From Parvularcula sp. (lineage in GTDB: Bacteria; Pseudomonadota; Alphaproteobacteria; Caulobacterales; Parvularculaceae), in NCBI GenBank assembly GCA_002704915.1, contig PAIP01000034.1, positions 193,827-257,826 of the forward strand: a stretch of DNA of 64,000 bases. Direction: 5' to 3'. Below are positions 58,481-64,000 of this stretch, piece by piece (position 1 is the first letter of the stretch; every line of letters starts with the position of its first letter). Under the pieces are notes generated by a model. The model was not told where the DNA came from. It searched no databases and worked only from the letters and a program-made list of their open reading frames with translations. The position numbers and the translations under genes were made by a program.

Positions 58481-59779
58481 TTAGAGCTTTCTGAAATCAG
58501 GAAAACTTCTGTGCGTCATTCCGTCTACCCAGCTTGTATACATTCCATTATAGCCGACAAGTAGAAAGATGAGGCGGACTAGAAGTTCGTTCATTGTTAT
58601 AATGTGTTGCCATAGCGGGTCTTGCTCGTCACTTTTTGCAGTATAATAGACTCCACGGTGGACGATATCATTTCTAGCATTGATTGCGGCGCGTATTTTT
58701 TCGTTTGAAAGTCCATCTAAAGGGATTTGGTATTTTTGAATGAGGTTTTGAACCTTATCTCTCAAGCTTAGTTTGTTTAGGTTTCCGAGTGCAGTTTTGA
58801 GTTCTTCTTTGTCATTTTCGTCAATATCCTCTGTATCAACCGCACTTAGCAAGCGGTCACGAACATTTCGAAATTCTGTCTTCGCAAAGCGCCGGGTTTT
58901 TTCGGTTTCATCCAAGAGGTTCTCAACGACATTTTCCAATGCCATCATCCTTACCATCAAGCGCAGCTCATTATAATGTTGAGGCTCGTTAAGCCAATCA
59001 ATCGCATACTTGATTTTGTTTATTTCTTTTGCGGATCTAAAGTATGTGTCTATGCAGCAATCAAAAAAACTTTGTGCGTTTAAAAAGTGAATTGGTGAAA
59101 GAAAGGGTTTTTCATTCTTCCGTGGGTTATAGAAAACTTTAATGGCCTCTGCTCCCCGAAAAGCTTCACAGTAGGATATCGATAGGGGGCAACATCGACC
59201 AAAAGTTGCTACTCTGTGAAGGTAATCTAGAAATTCCCTTGCGTAATACTCCCAGCTCAAGCTGATGGCACGTCCACGAAACGATCTTACGATTCCGATA
59301 TATCCACCAACATTGTTATAATCAGTGTACTTTGTGCTACCTGCGATACGTACTGTTCCAAGAGGTGTTTTCTTTTTGTAAGGCCCGAAATTCTCAAACC
59401 CACGCATCCAATAAGATACACCTTGACCGTCTCGCGGGTTATCAATAGTGGCTTCCCGTACTAGATTGCCAAAAAAGCCTCGCAGCTGGGTATAGGTTTT
59501 TCCTTCGCGAACAGGGGTCGAGGCCGAATTTAAAATTAGCCTATTTGTGTGGAATCGCGCCCCATCTGCTGAGATTCCTTCAAAAGTAAAATTTGATAGC
59601 GTTTCCTCAAATTTTGAAAATCCTTCGAGAACAAAGTCGAAAGTGCCATCATATAGTTTCTCTGGAAAATGTGGGCGAACTTCCCCACTTGGTAGAAATT
59701 CAAGTACTGCGCTTGTATGATAACTTTTAGAGTTGAGAGAGATTTTCGCCTCAACCGCTTTCTTTTCTGATTTTGCCAC
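58481..59779 (-). CDS. HEPN-domain protein resembling ApeA abortive-infection nuclease
   Basis: 432 residues from a GTG at 59779 with no clear ribosome site. Residues about 1-220 are beta-rich (YDGTFDFVLEGFSKFEETLS, TYTQLRGFFGNLVREATI) and may match the ApeA N-terminal domain. The C-terminal helical part ends in AAINARNDIVHRGVYY, where R369-x4-H374 is the HEPN ribonuclease motif (R-N-x-x-x-H). Clearly AT-rich with different codon use from both neighbours, and fitted into gaps of 14 and 27 bases, so recently acquired. No partner gene is adjacent, like single-gene ApeA defence. Phage defence is inference; the fold assignment rests on the motif and layout. Confidence 0.65.
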   Translation of the reverse strand: MAKSEKKAVEAKISLNSKSYHTSAVLEFLPSGEVRPHFPEKLYDGTFDFVLEGFSKFEETLSNFTFEGISADGARFHTNRLILNSASTPVREGKTYTQLRGFFGNLVREATIDNPRDGQGVSYWMRGFENFGPYKKKTPLGTVRIAGSTKYTDYNNVGGYIGIVRSFRGRAISLSWEYYAREFLDYLHRVATFGRCCPLSISYCEAFRGAEAIKVFYNPRKNEKPFLSPIHFLNAQSFFDCCIDTYFRSAKEINKIKYAIDWLNEPQHYNELRLMVRMMALENVVENLLDETEKTRRFAKTEFRNVRDRLLSAVDTEDIDENDKEELKTALGNLNKLSLRDKVQNLIQKYQIPLDGLSNEKIRAAINARNDIVHRGVYYTAKSDEQDPLWQHIITMNELLVRLIFLLVGYNGMYTSWVDGMTHRSFPDFRKL

Positions 59780-59806
59780 CTTTAATACTTTTCTAAATAG
59801 CTAATT

Positions 59807-60706
59807 TTACTGACGTCCCACAGCCGACGGGGCGCAGCCGTGAACCTTGCGGAAGGCGCGGAAGAAGGCTGTGCGGTCGGTATAGCCGACGGCGTTTGCG
59901 ATCTCGGCGGTGGGCAGCTTCGTGTCTTTCAACAGGCGCAGCGCCGCATCCATGCGGATCATGGTGAGGAACTGCATGGGCGTAACGCCGGTCACGGTTT
60001 TGAAGACGCGGATCAGGTGATATTGCGACAGCCGCGCCTCGCGGGCGATGGTCGTCAGACTAAGGCCGGGGTCGGCGAAGCGTTGCAGCATGGTTTCTTT
60101 TGCGAGACCGCAACGCCGCGCAAGCTCCGCGCGGGTCGAGGCCTTCACCGCTGAGATCTCGTCGCCCGCCGCGGCGCGCGCATCCTGCGCATCGAGCAGC
60201 CTTGCATAAAGCAGCGCGCATTTCTCTGCGTGCCATTGGGCGTCGCTCAGGCCGGCGCGCACCTGAAAAGCGATCTCGTCCATCAGGGCCTGCAAGTCTG
60301 CGCCCGGTCGGATCAGTCTTGTTTCGAGGCGGCGTCCTTCGCCATGGGCGCCGTCCAGCGTCACTTGCGCCGCGCCTTCCGTGATCCAGTGTGGGAAGGT
60401 GATCATGCTGGAGCGAAACGGCGCGTCGCCCAGCGCCGCATAGGCATAGCGCGCCCCGCGGGCAAGGGTGAGGGCGCCCGCAGACAAAAGCGTTACCGGG
60501 CGCCGCGCGCCTGAAAGCGCATATTCCTCCGCGCCGCCGGAAAGCCAGGTGATCGACGCGCAGGACCAGTTTTCGTTGTAATCGCTGGCGATGTCGAAGC
60601 GTTCGCGGCGCATGAGCCCTGAAAAGAACATGCCTTCATGGGGCGCGCGCGCATAGATGGCGTTCAGCGCATCGGAGTCTCTGGGCGGCGCGGTCAGAAT
60701 CTGCAT
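59807..60706 (-). CDS. AraC-family transcriptional regulator
   Basis: 299 residues. An N-terminal cupin-like region (about 1-160) binds an unknown effector. The C-terminal double HTH (about 200-295) shows LSLTTIAREARLSQYHLIRV, FKTVTGVTPMQFLTMIRMDA and LPTAEIANAVGYTDRTAFFR AFRKVHG, the AraC signature. Divergent from the lipoprotein gene at 60808, which it may regulate. The AT-rich HEPN gene follows 27 bases downstream on the same strand and could be co-transcribed. Confidence 0.93.
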   Translation of the reverse strand: MQILTAPPRDSDALNAIYARAPHEGMFFSGLMRRERFDIASDYNENWSCASITWLSGGAEEYALSGARRPVTLLSAGALTLARGARYAYAALGDAPFRSSMITFPHWITEGAAQVTLDGAHGEGRRLETRLIRPGADLQALMDEIAFQVRAGLSDAQWHAEKCALLYARLLDAQDARAAAGDEISAVKASTRAELARRCGLAKETMLQRFADPGLSLTTIAREARLSQYHLIRVFKTVTGVTPMQFLTMIRMDAALRLLKDTKLPTAEIANAVGYTDRTAFFRAFRKVHGCAPSAVGRQ

Positions 60707-60807
60707 GAAGGGTTGCCGGTCTTGCGTATTTGCATTGCAGCGGAGCTTAAGGCTTCATTCGCGGCGGCGCCAGCCTATGATCTCTCCTGAAAATCAGGGA
60801 GAGGCTC

Positions 60808-61989
60808 ATGAAACGCGCTTTCCAGCTTGTATTATTATACGGCGTCGTTGCCGCCTGCGCTTCATCGCCGGAACCGAACGGTATAGAGCCGGGTAGTAAG
60901 GAAGCACGCAGTTGGGCGGATGCGCTGGGCTCGCAAATCACCGCGCCTTACCATGCGCCGGAACATCGCGCCTTCGATTTCTGGATCGGCGAGTGGGAAG
61001 CGAACTGGCGGCCGCCGCAAGAGGGCGCCTTTGAACATCAAAAGGAAGGAAGCTTTACGCGCCAGCGCGTTTTTCCCGTGCTGGGCGGCAAGGCGATCAT
61101 TGAACTCGCCTGGGCCCGCGACAATCCGCAAGACCCGAGCCAGCGCGGCTTTTCCATCCGCTATTTCGATCCTGCGCGAGCGCGCTGGGTGATGGCGCAG
61201 AACTGGCCCAATGAAAATAATACAGGCGGCGCTTTTACAGACCAGTTGATCGGTAACGAACATCTCGGACGCCTCACCATGTATTCGGCGGCAAGGCGTC
61301 CGAAACCCGACGGGAGCTTTGCCGATGAACACCGGCGTTACAACTTCACCGACATTCGCCCGGGCGTCAGCTTCCGCTGGGACGGATCGAATAGCGGCGA
61401 CAAGGGCGCGACCTGGTTCACTTGGTATGTGGTGGATTTTCTGCGCCAGCGCGACCTTGATCCGTTTGGCGCCGCGGGAACGGATTTTCCGGGCGTTCAC
61501 GACAAAGCATTGTGTACGGAGGAACCGCATGGCGCCATGAATGCGCTTCGCGGCGAATGGGAGGGCGTGCGCGTCGATGCAGGCGGGAAGGAAAGCCCGG
61601 CGCGTCTTTCGGCAGGGCTCGTCCTTGACGGGTGCGGCGTTCTCGCCGCGCTTGAGACCGATGACAGACGAGAAATTCTCGCCGTGGGCTATGATGAGCG
61701 TTTTTCAAGCTGGGCGATCTTCCGCCTCGACGACCGGCCGGGAACGACGCATGCCTATTATATCTCAGAGGAAGCCGGGGAGGGCGCGGCGTTCGCCGAG
61801 GCGCCGATGCTCGCCATTAAGGATGAGGTCTCGCCCTATCGCGAGGCCGCCTCATTCTCGTCAGCTTCGGCGGAGCGAAGGCTGATCTTTTCCTCCCTGA
61901 GCAATGACGGGCTGGTCCTGCGCGATGAGGCCCGCCAGCCTGGAAGCGGTTGGACCCTTATCGCGGAATATCGCCTGACCCGGCGTTAA
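60808..61989 (+). CDS. Lipoprotein with two DUF1579-like domains
   Basis: 393 residues. Signal peptide with lipobox (VVAAC, Cys at 17). Two lipocalin-like halves: FDFWIGEWEANW near residue 52-63 is the DUF1579-type motif, followed by IRYFDPARARWVMAQNWPNE. A second domain from about 240 has NALRGEWEGVRVD, IFRLDDRPGTTHAYYISEEA and ends WTLIAEYRLTRR. Such proteins probably bind small hydrophobic ligands; no activity is assigned. It is divergent from the AraC gene and followed by a hairpin (62006-62040). Confidence 0.8.
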   Translation: MKRAFQLVLLYGVVAACASSPEPNGIEPGSKEARSWADALGSQITAPYHAPEHRAFDFWIGEWEANWRPPQEGAFEHQKEGSFTRQRVFPVLGGKAIIELAWARDNPQDPSQRGFSIRYFDPARARWVMAQNWPNENNTGGAFTDQLIGNEHLGRLTMYSAARRPKPDGSFADEHRRYNFTDIRPGVSFRWDGSNSGDKGATWFTWYVVDFLRQRDLDPFGAAGTDFPGVHDKALCTEEPHGAMNALRGEWEGVRVDAGGKESPARLSAGLVLDGCGVLAALETDDRREILAVGYDERFSSWAIFRLDDRPGTTHAYYISEEAGEGAAFAEAPMLAIKDEVSPYREAASFSSASAERRLIFSSLSNDGLVLRDEARQPGSGWTLIAEYRLTRR

Positions 61990-62005
61990 AGACGGCGGAA
62001 CGAAA

Positions 62006-62040
62006 AAGGGCGCGCCCGGCTTGTGGCCGAACGCGCCCTT
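62006..62040 (+). terminator. Hairpin after the DUF1579-like gene
   Basis: Perfect 9-bp stem AAGGGCGCG/CGCGCCCTT with an inner GC-rich loop, 16 bases past the stop. The downstream T-run is short, so termination strength is uncertain. Confidence 0.6.
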
Positions 62041-62567
62041 GTCCCGCCAGTCTCTCCCAAACTTCGGGGACATGCCAGCGGCTGGGGACTACTCAAGACC
62101 GCTGACAAGAAGATTCATTTACCGCCCGTTGCCGGGCTGCGGCTCAGGGAGAGCGCCCCGCGGCGGGCGGCGGAGCCCCCCAACTGGACGCCGCCCGCCG
62201 GCGGGACATGCGCATCCCCACGAAACGGCCTGAACAAGGCCCGGGACTCGCACATCTCCCCCTATTGAAAGAAAGCGTAATCGGGCCGGAAAACGGGTCA
62301 CGGGGCCGGCAAAAAAGATTATTTGGCGACAAAGGGGGTCCCGAGGCGGTAAATTTATGTTTAAGATCAGGTCGGTAGCGTTTTGAGGGACCCCCGCCCC
62401 CCGGTTGAGCAAATCTCAAATTTGACTCGAGCTTTCGGCTTGGTTCTTGCTCGAATGTCAAATTGAAGAACGCCACTGGCGCAATAACTCACTAGTGGTC
62501 CTTATCCTTCCCGCGTTTGTTCGGGAGCGTGTTGTACAGGTAGGTAAATGTCGGAAGCGGACCGCTA
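62041..62567. other. Intergenic region before the ECF sigma gene (527 bases) with strong dyads
   Basis: No convincing gene. It contains a perfect 11-bp stem GGCGGGCGGCG/CGCCGCCCGCC (62162-62172 and 62189-62199) and a long imperfect dyad AAATTTGACTCGAGC / GCTCGAATGTCAAATT (62418-62432 and 62449-62464, 16-base loop). The dyads could be RNA structures, operators or an unannotated small RNA. Confidence 0.5.
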
Positions 62568-63134
62568 GTGGCAAAGGAGCCGGAAGACATTGTATCGCTG
62601 TTGACGGCCAGCCGCGAAGGCGATGAGGCTGCGCGCGCGCGCCTCGATGAGGCGGTCTATGCGGAGCTGTCCACGATCGCCTCCATGTTGTTGCGGCGCG
62701 AAGGCCGGGCGATCTCCATGGCGACCCATGACCTTGTGAACGAGGCGGCGTTGCGGCTGCTTCAGTCGGCGGACGCGCCGCCCGAAGAGCGGGCGCATTT
62801 CTTTGCGCTGTCCTCGCGGATCATGCGCAATGTCCTTGTGGATGCGGCGCGCCGGCGGGCTGCTGAAAAACGCCGCAAGATCACCGTTACGCTGAATACG
62901 GATCATGGCGCCCCCCAGGACAATCCCATGGAAATCGTCGCGCTTGAAACCGCGTTGATGCGCCTCAAAGCCATCGACCCGGACCGCGCGGAAATCGTCG
63001 TCCTGCGCTATTATGGCGGCATGACGACGGAGGACATTGCGCTCTTGCTCGGCATGTCGGAATCGACCGTCAAACGGTCCTGGCGCGCCGCCTGCGCATG
63101 GCTCAAAGAGGCGATGGAAAATGACGAGCTCTGA
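62568..63134 (+). CDS. ECF-type RNA polymerase sigma factor (TIGR02999-like)
   Basis: 188 residues from a GTG at 62568. Sigma-2 region: DAVYAELSTIASMLLRREG-like start, then MATHDLVNEAALRLLQSAD and HFFALSSRIMRNVLVDAARR (typical of the TIGR02999 group). Region 4: LRYYGGMTTEDIALLLGMSE with STVKRSWRAACAWLKEAM. It has no adjacent anti-sigma factor; instead its end overlaps a Ser/Thr kinase gene by 14 bases, the arrangement of kinase-controlled ECF groups. Targets unknown. Confidence 0.93.
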   Translation: MAKEPEDIVSLLTASREGDEAARARLDEAVYAELSTIASMLLRREGRAISMATHDLVNEAALRLLQSADAPPEERAHFFALSSRIMRNVLVDAARRRAAEKRRKITVTLNTDHGAPQDNPMEIVALETALMRLKAIDPDRAEIVVLRYYGGMTTEDIALLLGMSESTVKRSWRAACAWLKEAMENDEL

Positions 63135-64000
63135 CGATCGCCTGGAAGCAAGGGCGCTGCGCCTTTTTGACGATGCGCTCGATCAGCCCTCGGAAGAGCG
63201 CGAACAATGGATCATGGAGCAGACGGCGCGCGATCCTGAGTTGCGCAAGCGCGTCATGTCTCTCCTCTGGGCCGATGAAACCGACAGTTCTCTGGTCACC
63301 GGCGGGGCGCTCGACTGGTTCGATGAGGCTGAGGACAAGAGCCCTGAACGGGTGGGGCGGTATCGCATCACGCGACTGCTGGGCCGAGGCGGCATGGGCG
63401 CGGTCTGGCTTGGCGAACGCGAGGCGGGCGATTTCGATCACCGCGTGGCGGTCAAGGTGGTGCGCGGCCTTGCGCGTTCGCCGAAGCTTGCTGAGCGCCT
63501 GCGTTACGAGCGTCAGACCCTCGCCGCGCTTCAGCATCCGAATATCGCGCAGCTTTTCGATGGCGGCGAAACGGAAAAGGGCGAGCCTTATTTCGTCATG
63601 GAATATGTGGACGGCGCGCCGCTCGGCGACGCGCTTGAAAAAGCGCCGGACAAGAAAGAGCGCCTGCGTATCTTCCGCGATATCTGCGAAGCGGTGGAAT
63701 ACGCCCATCAGCAATTGATTGTGCATCGCGATCTTTCGCCGGCGAATATTCTCATCACCGAGGACGGCCGGGTGAAGCTGATCGATTTCGGCATTTCACG
63801 CTCCTTCGGGGAGACGAGCGCCGGGCCGCAAATGACCATGACCAAGGGCTTTGCCGCGCCGGAGCGCCTCAAAGGCGAGCCCGCCACGACCTTGAGCGAC
63901 ATTTATTCCCTCGGCGTCATCCTGAACGACATGCTGGAAGCAAAGCCGGCGATCGGGGACGCCGATCTCGCCGCCATTGCCGAAAAAGCGTCCGCCGACG
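63121..64000 (+). CDS. Ser/Thr protein kinase (Hanks type), cut by the right window edge
   Basis: Frame open from the ATG at 63121 to the window end (293 codons visible). A helical N-terminal region (1-75) precedes the kinase domain: Gly-loop LLGRGGMGAVWLG (87-99), catalytic Lys112 in VAVKVV, HRDLSPAN (202-209) with Ser in place of the usual Lys/Arg of HRDLKPxN, DFG at 222-224 and FAAPERL as the APE region. It overlaps the ECF sigma gene by 14 bases and probably controls that sigma factor. Relatives usually continue into a membrane helix and TPR or WD repeats, which would lie outside this window. Confidence 0.92.
   Translation, partial: MTSSDDRLEARALRLFDDALDQPSEEREQWIMEQTARDPELRKRVMSLLWADETDSSLVTGGALDWFDEAEDKSPERVGRYRITRLLGRGGMGAVWLGEREAGDFDHRVAVKVVRGLARSPKLAERLRYERQTLAALQHPNIAQLFDGGETEKGEPYFVMEYVDGAPLGDALEKAPDKKERLRIFRDICEAVEYAHQQLIVHRDLSPANILITEDGRVKLIDFGISRSFGETSAGPQMTMTKGFAAPERLKGEPATTLSDIYSLGVILNDMLEAKPAIGDADLAAIAEKASAD

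Overview
The window is GC-rich, densely coded bacterial chromosome, most likely from an alphaproteobacterium of the Caulobacterales/Parvularculales/Hyphomonadaceae type. The evidence is a GAAC-N7-GAAC LexA-type box, an exact TTAA-N7-TTAA CtrA-type box, an FNR/FixK-type box, DUF2336, DUF3667 and DUF3450 proteins, an HWE/HisKA_2 histidine kinase, and protein sequences that look alphaproteobacterial throughout. No rRNA or CRISPR array is present; there are two tRNA genes (Pro-CGG and Gln-TTG). Base composition drops clearly in only two places, about 26.1-28.9 kb and 58.5-59.8 kb, and both hold accessory genes.

Left part (1-25 kb). A minus-strand metal-efflux operon (response regulator, histidine kinase, adaptor, HME-RND pump, the last cut by the window edge) is followed by a molybdenum-hydroxylase operon (2Fe-2S subunit, Tat-exported Mo subunit, XdhC chaperone, MocA-like cytidylyltransferase). 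Then come a beta-CASP RNase and a universal stress protein behind an FNR/FixK-type box, a three-gene ABC exporter (ATPase, FtsX-like permease, HlyD adaptor), an AI-2E-type permease, folD, yghU, a Tat-type amidohydrolase, and a coupled pair of ATP-grasp genes of unknown product.

Middle (25-31 kb). A PA0069-family radical SAM gene sits behind a LexA-type box. Beside it is a 2.8-kb IS1595-type transposon bounded by 36-bp imperfect inverted repeats. It carries a transposase, a 58-residue convergent small ORF, and a tightly coupled three-gene cargo that looks like a toxin/antitoxin-type module plus a third partner. The transposon's outer end supplies a -35-like TTGACA to a small-membrane-protein/XRE operon. 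Arsenosugar-type glycosyltransferases follow; the start codon of the second lies inside a nested palindromic repeat.

Right part (31-64 kb). Here lie a peptidase, a DUF3667 protein, an unreported-looking 50-residue membrane protein with paired operators, yaaA, and an iron-uptake pair (TonB receptor plus PepSY protein) with Fur-like boxes. Two tandem EF-hand proteins follow; their promoters share an 11-bp-period direct repeat with the promoter of the efflux two-component system, suggesting one regulon across 34 kb. Further right are a D-lactate/2-hydroxyglutarate dehydrogenase-like enzyme, sua5, an outer-membrane barrel, a histidine kinase, an acyl-CoA dehydrogenase, a complete TonB2-type energy-transduction operon (DUF3450, TtpC-like, ExbB, two ExbD, TonB, TPR), a DUF2336 protein, an orphan ParA with a ribbon-helix-helix-like partner behind a CtrA-type box, an AT-rich solitary HEPN protein resembling ApeA-type abortive-infection nucleases, an AraC regulator, a two-domain lipoprotein, and an ECF sigma factor overlapping a Ser/Thr kinase cut by the right edge.

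Best candidates for undescribed biology: the transposon-borne three-gene cassette (27.4-28.8 kb), the HEPN gene, the ATP-grasp pair, and the regulatory link between metal efflux and EF-hand proteins. All functions come from reading the sequence; no database search was run.
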